Source of the DNA: Ostrinia nubilalis
Lineage: Eukaryota > Arthropoda > Insecta > Lepidoptera > Crambidae
DNA: 64,000 nucleotides
Assembly (NCBI RefSeq): GCF_963855985.1
Contig: NC_087096.1
Span: 8,308,001 to 8,372,000 of the forward strand
Direction of reading: 5' to 3'
Part shown: positions 49,501-60,500 of the stretch, in pieces
Numbering within the stretch: position 1 is the stretch's first letter
Layout of the letters: every line of letters starts with the position of its first letter
Position numbers and translations under genes: made by a program
Notes under the pieces: model-generated
Database searches by the model: none
Seen by the model: the letters and a program-made list of their open reading frames with translations, nothing else
Told to the model about the DNA's origin: nothing

Positions 49501-49913
49501 AAGTTTCGTAGAAAAAAATAAGCTGTCTACTCTCGGTGACTCAATCTTTCGGTTTAAGCTGTAGATTTCACTGCAGGCCATCGCTTAAAAATTACACACT
49601 CTATTTACTTAGTTATCCGTGTTTTGTTTTATTCTAAGAAGATACGCCAACCAATAAGTTTAACCTGATCTCAAAAGTATATATTTAATAACTATAAACT
49701 ATATCGCAACTTCAATACAATTAACACCTATAAAAATGTTCCACATGTTCCAAATGTGTTGCTATACAAACAACTTTGATTCAGAGGAATGTTCAAAGAT
49801 TCAAATAACTGGAACTTTAGATTACGTATTATGTCATATAACTGTATTTGATTTTATTTATTGGTACACTTTAATAGGCATTACTAAAAGTGTTTATTGT
49901 TCGTACATACCAT
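37542..49913 (-). CDS. SLC6 nutrient amino acid transporter, gene B (14 exons, 663 aa)
   Basis: Exons: 49913-49911, 46495-46274, 46003-45733, 45625-45412, 45226-45183, 44714-44567, 44479-44401, 42920-42817, 42638-42452, 42120-41944, 41149-41050, 38461-38282, 37911-37817, 37709-37542; 1992 nt, in frame. The N-tail is longer than in gene A and rich in Pro/Ser/Thr. [10 protein letters not shown] (105-114) and NGGGAF mark TM1; the outer loop has paired Cys and an NES glycosylation site; VTTLDTFTS and LGVGSG follow as in genes A and C; the C-terminus is TGGYRSGK. Exon 1 is inferred: ACCATG directly before a GTATGT donor, 79 bases below a TATA/initiator pair, joining SGENNN in frame. Without it, an in-frame ATG 11 codons into exon 2 could serve. 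Introns hold a 1356-bp repeat, a LINE tail and a TIR element. Confidence 0.88.
39395..39465 (+). pseudogene. Acidic exon-like remnant in the TIR element
   Basis: After TTGTTCAG the plus strand reads [20 protein letters not shown] then FSW, with a Leu/Asp-rich repeat, and ends at the LINE insertion. It looks like a piece of the element's own coding exon broken by the LINE. No family recognised. Confidence 0.3.
39500..40365 (-). pseudogene. RTE-type LINE reverse transcriptase relic
   Basis: Minus-strand pieces read [22 protein letters not shown] (Trp changed to stop), then [39 protein letters not shown] and LRFADDVV, the RT core with its F-A-D-D site, then [13 protein letters not shown] and farther down [18 protein letters not shown]. 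Order and spacing match the RTE-group polymerase and C-terminal region, with frameshifts and stops throughout; endonuclease missing. Confidence 0.8.
41602..41703 (-). repeat. RTE LINE 3' tail fragment
   Basis: CAGCCACAGGACGTCTACTGCTGAACATAGGC read inverted corresponds to the QQWTSCG/stop end of the RTE ORF, with CCACCTTGTGGGTG from the THKVD-coding segment; internal part lost. Confidence 0.6.
41737..41925 (-). repeat. Widespread lepidopteran-type repeat, diverged copy
   Basis: TTGCCCGCGGCTTCACCCGCGTG at the left, AAATCCGTTCAGTAGTTTTTGCG in the middle and TTTCGCATTTATAATATTAG at the right, as in 28031-28255 but with a different centre. It abuts exon 10 of gene B (41944). Confidence 0.6.
42970..44325. 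mobile_element. 1356-bp repeat unit, copy 2 (gene B intron)
   Basis: Starts AAAGGACATTGTCAGAAACC and ends GAACATTGTCCTTT, as in 32234-33589, with a constant offset of 10736 throughout, so no net indel. It lies in the intron between the exons ending 44401 and starting 42920. No clear target duplication was seen at either copy. Confidence 0.82.
44970..45131 (+). pseudogene. 5'-truncated RTE LINE, C-terminal 53 codons
   Basis: Open frame [20 protein letters not shown] through [20 protein letters not shown] and VQQWTSCG to TGA, then a (GATGAT)n tail. This is the conserved 3' end of lepidopteran RTE elements. AATAGGATAA occurs on both sides (about 44941 and 45157) and may be the target duplication. 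The frame is intact, so insertion in the gene B intron is fairly recent. Confidence 0.85.
46583..47296. mobile_element. 714-bp TIR element, TAGTCCAGTCAATRAARGC ends
   Basis: TAGTCCAGTCAATGAATGC at the left and the inverse of TTTATTGACTGGACTA at the right; arms of about 110 bases share GGAACACAATTT, ACTTTATTTAGACTAGTTAG and ACATAG(T/C)AAAAGTCCCC. No long ORF. It lies in intron 1 of gene B. Confidence 0.8.
47297..49910. other. Intron 1 of gene B, few features
   Basis: AT-rich. The only recognised piece is a fragment at 49233-49310 related to 13786-13858 (GTGTCTCAAAATTAGCACG). Short ORFs around 49360-49580 show no motif. Confidence 0.45.
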
Positions 49914-50030
49914 GGTTACCGGTCTTCAATGCACTCTCATATGTTTTTGAATTGTTTGTTTTCTGTGGAGACCGCCCCGCTGCCGAGGTATTGAGAAGCC
50001 GAGCGCACAGCGCGCAGGTTTTATATTGAA
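49914..50030 (-). promoter_or_regulatory. Core promoter and 5' UTR of gene B
   Basis: On the minus strand, TATAAAA (50025-50019) lies 33 bases above an initiator-like CTTCTCAATAC (A at 49992). A 79-base leader follows, containing one tiny upstream ORF (ATG at 49940, stop at 49926), to AACCATGG, where the ATG is followed at once by the GTATGT donor. The block is GC-rich, unlike its surroundings. Spacing and order are what a TATA promoter needs; transcription itself is inferred. Confidence 0.6.
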
Positions 50031-51546
50031 TATACTATCAGGCGGCACTCGCGCCGGTGACTCCACGAAAGGAGCCTTCTCACACGTATTTATCATTATA
50101 TCGCGTATTAGATCCATATCATGGAACAATACTTCTTGAAATTAATATTAATCACTGATAGATACAATAGCTATCAATTAATGTTCGTCCAACCTTGTTA
50201 CTAGATGCAGACAGGTGTTTTGATTGAATAAATTGCAAGACCTATGTAACTTAACCAAAAGCATATTATGTTAACATCAATAAAACACAAATTAAATTAC
50301 TAAATATGTTTAATTTAAAAAAAAAATATGAAAAACAAAACCTTGTAACACTTTGTTTTACATGAAGTGAAACAATGACGGAATAGTAGAGTATCTAATG
50401 TGCTACATGGTGCTACGGTAATTCATTCAGCAAGAATAAACGGTGAGATAACAACAATAACAATTAAAATGCGCATTGGATTACTTATGTTGCGGATTTT
50501 CATTCACATACCTTAGCAGTTAGCGTCTGTGCTTGTTCTATCGCATCACCGTGACTTAAGTAGGACACAGCTATTATGTGTTTAAGTTAATGCCTGACTC
50601 CATAGATACTCACTAGATTGTTGCTAAACAATACGCAGCGGAAGTAATAATTATAAGAATGATGCGGTCTTTCCCAGTGGAAGTTTCCTTTGAAGCATCT
50701 ATGCTAATTTAGTCATTTCATGGTTTTAGATCTGTAAGATGAAAGATTATCTTGCAATACATTATGCTAAGATGGTTTAAACCTCAACGTGTCCATAAGG
50801 AGATAAAAATCAAAATAAAATTTTAAAAATCATATTAATTGGATATTTTAACATTTTAACAAAATTATAAAATGCAATAAATAAATTGATCGCTTACATA
50901 ATTTATATTAAGATCAACATAGACTTATTAAATACAAATAATCTATCTACTATAACTAGGACATTTCACACAGCCATAAAATATACCTACTCTACTCGTA
51001 ATTATTTTATATTTCTAAGTATGTTAGGCACATTGTTAATATTATCTACGTCAGGAGGTCAGCAACTGATGACTTGAACTTTTAAGCTGTTTATTTCACC
51101 ATTATTATTTTGATAGTACAAAATGGCATTTTAATATCTTTTTAAAGCTAAACTCACTTGTGTAAGAGTTTGCTTGGGTTAAAAAATAATTTACCTACAG
51201 GTGTGCGATAAATAGGTAGAGTCAACTTTTCATAAATTATGATGTAAACGGTTGGTTACCTTATTTAATAATCAAAATATACTGACCAACAATGTAGTTA
51301 GAGCATATAGTATTTGGGCACAATATTGAAAGCGAAATAGCAAACTGGAACAGGTTTAATTTTGTAAAGAAACAGTTTTCTGCAATATAACTTGGCCGTC
51401 CGCTGCTAGTACCTATCTATTTGAATTTATATTGCTACCAAATGATAATGAAGTCAATCGACCTAGGCTTTCCACGATAAAAAAGTATTGACGTGTGTTT
51501 AATTATCGATTTATCTATTTACAAACTCTTTGGAATAACACTAGTG
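50031..51546. other. Intergenic stretch between genes B and C
   Basis: AT-rich with no recognised gene or repeat. ATTAAA on the minus strand at 51498-51503 could be the poly(A) signal of gene C, 44 bases past its stop. Confidence 0.4.
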
Positions 51547-54500
51547 TCAGCGCCTGTAGCCGCCCGTCATGATGTTCCAGATGTGCCTGAAGAAGGAGGC
51601 GCCCTGTATCTGCCGGTCAGCTCGTGCGTTCAGTTTGAACATGTTCCACTCTTCCCGAAGCACTGGATCCCGAGGACCCCAGGTCTTCTTTGGTCGGAAT
51701 GATTTCTTTGCGGTCTGCATCAAAAACATACAACATAGTTTTACACGAAAAACATATAGTTTGCTTACGAAAACCTAGTTTGTGCATATTTAACGAAATC
51801 GTCTGCATAACCTGCGGTTATTAGGTGTGTAGTTAATAATTTGTGTGTATTTTCATTTCTTACCTCCGTGCAATTTCCAGTCCTGTTTTTGTACATGGTG
51901 ATAAACATGAAAATTGGCACGAAGGCAATACCCGCGAGGAGCATCAGGTACCCGGCCACTGAAATAAAGCATAAAGAATGGTTAAACACGAATCTATTAT
52001 AAAAACTAGCTAACTATTGTTTAGGTAGGACATACGAGTAGTAATTCAACTAAGTCTAATACGTAAGGTTACCTGACGGTAGCTTTACCAGATGATAAAT
52101 ATTGTATTATTTTGTTGGAAGCTTTCATCTTATCTACAAAGTCACGTTTTGATGATAATATTCGGTGATATTATTGTCAGATAAGATAAGTTCACTATCA
52201 CCAACACAATGTTAACACAGTGACGATCCGTTTGTAATCACAATATTGACCTTATAAAGCTCACGCTAGGAGCGCATGAAAACATTCCTCAAGAAAAAGA
52301 CAATGTATTAACGACGCCAATCAGACCGTAACTTATTAAATACCTACACCTAATATCTGGTACAAAAAGTGATAAAGAAGTTAAAACTTTCCGGTCATAA
52401 CCGGCTTTTCCAAAATAGTACCTATTTGAGCTAAAAAAAATCGTAATTCATAAAACCCACGGCTCTAGTCAATGAAATCGTTTTCAAAAAAGTTCGTTTC
52501 GTTCCAGAAATGACTTCCTTTAAACTCACAAAGCTACAAACTTAGTCTCTTAAATATAAAATACATATTAGTATGATTAATCAAATCCTCCATTTGGCTC
52601 TAACCAAATCCTCTATTAACCTTTGATAACTTAGAGCAGGTCGTGCGCCTGCAGCGAAGACTGAATAACCTGATGATGAAGCTAGTAAAGGATCTTAAAA
52701 GATTTAAGTCTACATACCATATCCGGCATCAGGGTAGATGTAGTATCCTCCGAACTCCAAAGCCTCGTAGGAGATCAGCGCGTACACGAAGACGACGATC
52801 ATGAGCGCGGGCGTGATGAAGCCCCAGCAGCATCGCCAGTAGAACGACGTCTTGATGCCCAACATGAATTCAATGTCCAGGGTGATGTTTTCCAAACCTA
52901 AAAACATAGAAAAAACCACGATCAAGTCAAATCAAAATTCAAATCAAAGAAAGGCCTTACGAGACCCATACAGTAGTTTAACCAAATGGAAACCAATTTG
53001 GATATCACTGTGTAAACACGCAATATTGATGGCAATAGCCAATAGCTAGTTTAGTGTAATATCAAAACATTTACCGTAAATCCAGAAGATTCCAATAATC
53101 TCAACAATAGCACTGAACAGCGCCAAGAACGTTCCACCGTAGTAGTCCACAAGTTCCAAGATGAATTGTCCTCCCTGAAACATGAGTTTTGTTTGCTTTA
53201 TGATATTTTTTAAGGCAAAACGGGTATTGCTTGTAAACAGACTATCCGTGCAAGTAATCCGTAATTATTTATGAATATCTATATTCATATAAAACAGTGG
53301 CCTTCATCATTGAGCCATTCAAAATTAATCTAACCAGTTACCTACTTGAACAAACATTCTAAACTTGTAAATAACTAAGAACCTTTTAATATTTTGCATA
53401 ATTAATTATTTAACAAGGTGACAACACAGTCTCCTCTTCCTCGACTACTTCATCAAAACCGCATCAGAGGTCTAGCATCTATTATTCAATTCATCCACTT
53501 AAAGTTACTTCAACTCATCCTATGTGCCTATAGATGATTAATTTCGTTGCTGGTCCAATGTCAGATTAACTTTCTCCCGAGACAAACTTGGCCTTAAGTT
53601 TTTATTGGCGGTCAAGCTGTACATCCTGACTAAACAGGACTAGGAGTGGGAACAAGGTGGGAATAGTCCGTACTCACTGGTGTGACATAAATCAAGCCGA
53701 TCGCGAAGCCAGCTGTGCAGCAGATGGCTGACATGTAGACAGTGCGAATTCTGGGGAATGAATCCATGAGCACCGTATTGATGGTGGACAGCAGCGCGAC
53801 CCCAGAGCCTACTCCAAGTACCGACATCATCAGGAAGAAGAGGACGGAGTAAAGCTGTAATAGAAAACATAGAAACTGTTACGTATAATGTTTAACTCAT
53901 TCGTAGGCTCGTAGCCCAGTAGACACGACCTATCTAGTTATAAATAATTTATTTTTTAAATCTGAAAGTTATTAACTTTACTCACTAAAAAACTAAAGAT
54001 AAACTGTAAACTTTAAGCAGTAGATTTAAAGCGCATCTTTTTCTACAATTGTAACCCGAATCTACAGGGTGGAATTTTGTAATGCCACCTGGAGGGAAAG
54101 TACCCTTAATACTGTAGATAGAAAATTTTACTCAAAGAAAACATTCCTTTATTTTTGAAAAGAAACAGAACATTTAAAGATTTTCGAAAATTTACCAGCA
54201 TACCATAAAATTTTTTGTAAATAATTACAATAATTTAAGATTTCATGGTTTTCCTTTCATTTGATTTATCAAGTTTGTTTGAGAGATTTTATCCTTATAC
54301 TTAACCTTAACGATCGATGCAATAAAAATGTATTTTTATTTATTTACACCCTGTAGGGTGTAATTTTTAACAGATTTTAGTTGGTTCGATTCCCGGGTGT
54401 GGCAAGCATATTTTTGGAAATCTTTGAATGTTATGTTCTATTTCCTTTCAAAAATAAAGGAATGTTTTCTTTGAGTAAAATTTTCTATGTACAGTATTAA

Positions 54501-57500
54501 GAGTAGGCAAGTGACCCGGTTGTGGCCACCGACCCCTTTGTGGCCATTTAGAACTTCAAATCGTTATAACTAAGGCAAAGACAAATATATTACTCTATGG
54601 TTTACGGGAATAAAAATATCTAATATTAGCAACACTGATAGCGTTAACAGCTTTGATGTGTCAAGCTTCACTTCAATCCAACAAGTCATTATTTTTTGAG
54701 AAGCGTTAATTGTTTTAAGTCTTAGCAAAAAGGCTAAGGCGAGCGGGTGAGTAAACAATCATTATTTTTTAAATCCTTCTTATGTTTTTAATTGTTTATG
54801 TTAATCCTTAATAAAGAATACACTGTCTAAGTGTTACTAATGATATTTTATCGCTATTTGTTTATTAAGTGGGTTTATGAGAGGTGGCCATTAATGGAGC
54901 CAGAATAATTGAATTTTCCCATCTTTGGCCACATGACTGGCCAAAAGTGGTGCACGTAGAACCCCACTTTTGGCCATTTAGTTTTTATCGTGATTTTTCA
55001 ACTTGGCTATTTTGATATAAGTAATCTATTCATTTTCAGAGTTACGATTATAATGCCTCCATCGAAACCAAATACTAAAAAAATCGGTGTTATGAAAAGA
55101 AAATTGTTCCAGTACTCACCGCATAAACCTATACTATAGGTTAATATTGATCTCCTTAATTGTAATTTCATACTAGCGGCCGCCCGCGACTTCGTACGCG
55201 TGGATCCCGTTTTACCCCCTTCATCTATCTTACGCGGTTTAGATTTTTTCATACAAATGTTTTTTCCCGCTAACTCCCGTTCCAGTGGGAATTTTGCAAT
55301 ATCCTGTTGTAACTAAGCTTTAAGTTTACTTTAAGTTTATTTCAAGCGTCTAACTTAAGCGGTTTAGATTTTTCATACAGAAGGATTTTCCCGCGAATTC
55401 CCGTTTCCGTGGGAATTTCGGGAATTCCTTGTTGTAACTAAGCTTTAAGTTTACTAAGGTACCTACATACCAAATTTCAAGCGTCTAACTTAAGCGGTTT
55501 AGATTTTTCGTACAAAAGGATTTTCTCGCTAATTCCTGTGCCCGTGGGAATTTCTAAGTATACTATAACCTGCCCAGGAGTATGAATAATGATTGTACCA
55601 AGTTTCGTTAAAATCCGTCGAGTAGTTTTTGTTTCTATAAGGAACATACAAACGGACAGACAGACAGACAGACAAAAATTTTACTGATTGCCTTTTTGGC
55701 ATCAGTATCGATCACTAATTACCCCCTAATAGTTATTTTGAAAATATATTTCATGTACAGAATTGACCTCTTTACAGATTTATTATATGTATAGATTTGT
55801 CGTCAATATTATGTTAGCTATTTTTCTCTAAATAAAGACTGATGGTCGTAAAATATGCTATTTTCGAATAAACTTTTTATTACTTTGAATTATCTGCTTT
55901 TTATTTTTGATGAATTTTGATGGCCAGAACTGGCACATGACTGTGGCCAGAAATGGGGTAAAGCTGGCCAAAAATGGCACAAATTCCCATTTATTTTTCT
56001 TTTCTACAGGATTATTTTTCCATTGAATCATTATGAAAAAAAATGTATCCTTAGGCTAGATCTAAATATATTTAATCACTTTTTACAAGAAATAAGTCCG
56101 TGATAGGGCACTTCTTCGAAATCGCATTCTTCGGCTGATTCATATGGACAAATTTCAAATTCAATTTTAGGTTTGTAACATAGACTCATATGAAAATAGG
56201 TACACCCAATAACATATATTTTGATTAGGGACTCGTTTTTGTAAAGTAGTTTTCAAGATATCGACGTTCAAATATTTTGTGCCCATATGAATCAGAATTT
56301 GTTACATATTAATCAAAAATGGAAATAAAATTTATGATATTCATGTACAATTGGCTCTAAATTAAGAAAATAATCATATTATAACAAAAACAATGATCTG
56401 TTGTTATGAAAAAATGCAACGATTCCAAAATAATTCGTGAAAAAACATTTTTTTGAAACTTTATTATACATCCATAATATTTTGTCATCATCATAATCAT
56501 TTCAACTGAACATAAGCCTCTCCCAATGATTTACATAATGACGTTCTACACTGAGCTTTCCGGCACGTAGCTTCCACTCCAGAAACGTGGTATCCCATCA
56601 GCCATCATTTCTGTATACTATGTGTCCTGCCCATTATCACTTCAGTTTGCTAAAACATCGGACTATGCCACCATGCGACTTTAGATCGTTTACGGATCTC
56701 CTCATTTCAGATTCCATTGACAAAAAAAAAAACAAGCATAGTCCTCTCCATAGTACACTATGCAACTTCGTGGTTCGTAAGCCTACGGTGAGAGGCCGCT
56801 TTTCAATACAATTTGTCATCATTGATAAACACACACTGGATGTAGACTTTCATCTTATGGCACTAAGATATTTTAGATGACTCTACCGAGCTGTATCACT
56901 TATCCAAGCTATTGTTGTTAAGACGTCCACCTACAAGGTGAAGAAGGTGAGATGAGCTTATAGAGGTTGTGGCAATGGCAATCAGTTAATCTCGAAATCA
57001 TTGGAGGCCTATGCTCAGCAGTTTAGTATTATGTGCTATGGACGCCATAAGTGTAGCTGAAATAATAATAAAAATAAATAAATCGTTGGGCAATTTCATA
57101 CAGCGCTATTTAGCTACAAAATAAGCAACAAATATGCTTGTGTTATGGTTACTAGCTTAACGGATATACTACTTATTTACTGTTTAAACACAAATGATAA
57201 TGTTTTTTTTATTCATAACAAGACCGTAATCGCACCTGGTCTTAAGTGATATGCAGTCTGGGATGTCATTCTTAGTTAAAAAACCCTTTTTTGGTGCTTG
57301 AAAGACCAAAAACTAATTTATTTTATGATTCATATAGGGCCCTGACCATATGAATCACGCACAGATAAATCAGTTTTTTGCCTAAAATCGAGCAAAACTC
57401 GTCATACATACAGACTACAGTGTTGTCATTTTTCTACATGAATCTATAACCCAAAAGCATCACAAGAAAGACAGATTAGATTTTTAATGCAATAATGTAA

Positions 57501-60500
57501 TTTTATAAAGTAGGCATTGTAATCAGCATGCCACCTGAACCAAGCACAGATGAATCAAGTATTTGCCTTCGTCACACCGGGTTCTAAGCCAACCAGCTCC
57601 ACGTCTGCCTTCTAGATCATCCGTTGCAAGATGGGCTTGCCTCCACGCCAGAAACCAGACTCTCATGATTAAAACCTGACCAGTTATGGTCAAGAACAGC
57701 TCACGCCATATGAATCAGTATTTTATGCCGGACACTGCTTATTTATTTTTTTGCGAACAAACTAACTTAATTAAAATTATGACACATTTTTTTTGTAGAA
57801 GGACAACTCATTAGCTTTCGAAATAATTTTAATTTATATCGTCAGTTGCAGGTTCACTTGGGGTAATTGACAAAATACGGTTTTTGAGTTAAATATACAG
57901 TTTTTCTTAGTTTTTTCTGCTCTTTCGAATGGTATACGTAAAAAAATTCTAGCTTTAAAAAAACACGGACATTTTCAGGTGTGAACTTTTCAGATTTCCT
58001 TCACAATTTTGGTGTAACTGACATTGTAATAATTTTACCAGGTTGAATTGGTGTATCTGTAATAATGTAAAAATTTTGCTACAAAACTTTGCAATAACAC
58101 TGATTTGCTAAGGTTTATAATATGAAATAAAATAGGAATTTAGAAAGTTTTAGGCATATTACATTATTATTATACCAGCAGTATCAGTTAAAGAAGTCAA
58201 AGTTAGCTCAACAAAAAAAAATTGAAATTGAGCAAACTATCCAGCCAACTAGGCGTCACTGCGCGTTGCTAACATTAACCTGTTGTTATTTGTTACTTTT
58301 ACTGTTGTAGTACTCATGACCTTAATTCAACATTGCTATAAAGAGGTAGGAAATTAAATACATTTTTGTTTTCAGTTTAAGTTGCCCCGTAGAGCTAAAT
58401 ACGGTATTGGTAAGTCAAAGCTTAAAAAAATATTCAAATTGCTTAGTTTCAAAGTAATACTTTAGTTATTTCAATATTTCTGTCTTAAAAAAATTAAATA
58501 CATATATTTTCTTGATTTTTGTGGCTTTTTTAACATTTTTTAATGAATAAAATAAAAGTTACTTCTAATAAAATTTTAAAAAAAATAAGGAAAACGACAA
58601 AATGTTATTTTTTTCATGAATTCTCTTATTTTTTAATACTTTTACATACATTATACAGCAACTAAGTAAACAAAACCCAGCAAAATCAGCAAATACATCA
58701 AATTATTTTAACTTTGGGCAGTACTTACGCCAATTTGACCTATGTTTTTTCCAAAAGTTTGGTGTAAAATTAGTGTAACTGTCAAAAGTACAAAAATACA
58801 TTGGTGTAACTGTAATTTATTTCCTTAACTAAGACATATTAGATAATTCTTTTTATTTAATCTAAAACCGCGTAGAATTCTAAGCATTTCTGTAAAAACA
58901 GATCCAAAAAAGGTTAAATAGAAAAAAAGTTATGTCCGATTTAAGACGAAAAAAAACTTTAAACGGCTCTACTGAAAAACTGTATTTTGTCAGTTACCCC
59001 AAGTGAACCTGCAACTGACGATATTGATATATCAAAAGGAAAATGCTACATCAACCATTTTGTTCCGGAAAATGGCTAACGGACACACCATATGAATCAG
59101 AGAATCACACTTCAAATATTTTTATTTTGTATAAAGACAGCAATTATGTAAAAAATGTAATTTGCGCCAGATAGGGCTATAGCTAAGCTATACGAAAAAA
59201 AATATTGCATGCCATTTTGTTAGTTGGTTACAGAAATATACCCAAAGATATCGAAAATTTTGCCTCCGAAGAAATACCCGATAACAAAAACTGTAAAATG
59301 ATATAGCCTCAAAGTCTACAAAATTCTTAAAATGGCGAAAACCGGGTCACCGGGTCACTTTCCCTCCAGGTGGCATTTCAAAATTCCATCCTGTATACGG
59401 TTTAACAACCCTCCCCGAGACACGGATTTTTTTTTCCAAATAATGAGTTTTCTCTCACCACTGCATCATCAAATAGGAAGGCTTTAAATGTTTGTGCTTA
59501 CATTGCAATTTTTGTTTATCTAAACAACTGTCTTATCTTTTATTTAACTACATAGTTTACCTGAGGCATGAAAGTCTTGGCAATTGCATCAGGGTATGAG
59601 ACGAAAGCAAGTCCTGTTCCAGCGGAGCCGACGACGTCAGCCACATCTTGGTTGAGCTCGTACGCCAGGTTGCCAAGGATGCCGAAAATGGTGATGCCTG
59701 ACAACAGACTCGTGAAGGTGTCTAACGTGGTCACAATCATGGCGTCTCTGAAAAACGGAAAATTTAAGTTGTGACTTCTCTGCTCAGCAATTAAGATGTA
59801 CTTAGAATACTTTCTCTGCTAATATTTTTTGCTAATCGTAATCAAAGAGACCTATACGAGTTTAAACGAGTACATCTGTACTAGGATAATATTGATAACA
59901 ACAGCATTAAGAACACTTCTCGAAACATTGATGATGGATGTTGGTTGTCTCACATGCAATGAAAATCTTTGTCAGCTGTTAAATTGTTGGGACCAATATG
60001 GAAAGTGAGAAGAAAATAAAAATTGAAGATGGAACGTATATTTCCCTCAACACATTACTATCTAATAGATGCAGTTTCAAAACATTAAACGGAAACGTCC
60101 GGTTTTTCCCACCAAAACTCACTGCCACTTTCGTGGTATTTTTTATCATTATGTTATACCTACCATCCATTAATCTATAAAAAATATTTGTTAATGCCGG
60201 CATCCAGTTCCGTGATAACGTTTTATCGCCTACCTGTATACGTTTTGCCTGAACCCGTTGTACGATGAGAACATCACAAGGGCTCCGGTGCACACTGATA
60301 AGGAGAAGAATAGCTGAGTGACTGCAGCGTACCATACCTGAAATTATAATAAATTGGTTAATTTTTTTTTTAATTTATATGTTTCTCATAATATAAATAA
60401 ACATGATACCAACATGGTTGTAGTCAAAATAGAAACATAATACAGGTAGGTACTTACATCGAGTTCGAGAATTTTTTCCCACTGAGGAGTGAGGAAGAAT

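Larger units (their letters stand above)
54506..59358. mobile_element. 4.85-kb composite insertion inside the MITE
   Basis: Begins AAGTGACCCGGTTGTGGCC after a few bases and ends ACCGGGTCACCGGGTCACTT, an inverted AAGTGACCCGG. Left 1.5 kb is rich in GGCCA words; 56136-59099 carries repeated CCATATGAATCA; the innermost 57839-59021 is a separate element. An exon-like MPPSKPNTKKIGVMKRKLF at 55053 after TTTTCAG may be a transposase remnant. Exact target duplication could not be fixed. Confidence 0.65.
54065..59393. mobile_element. Second copy of the CAGGGTGGAATTTTGTAATG MITE, split by an insertion
   Basis: The left part (54065-54505) matches 13859-14316 up to AATACTGTAG... and AGTATTAAGAGTA. The right part resumes at TTTCCCTCCAGGTGGCATTT (59359-59393) and ends CAAAATTCCATCCTG. 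In the intact copy the two pieces are contiguous (AAGAGTACTTTCCCTTCAGG). Confidence 0.8.
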
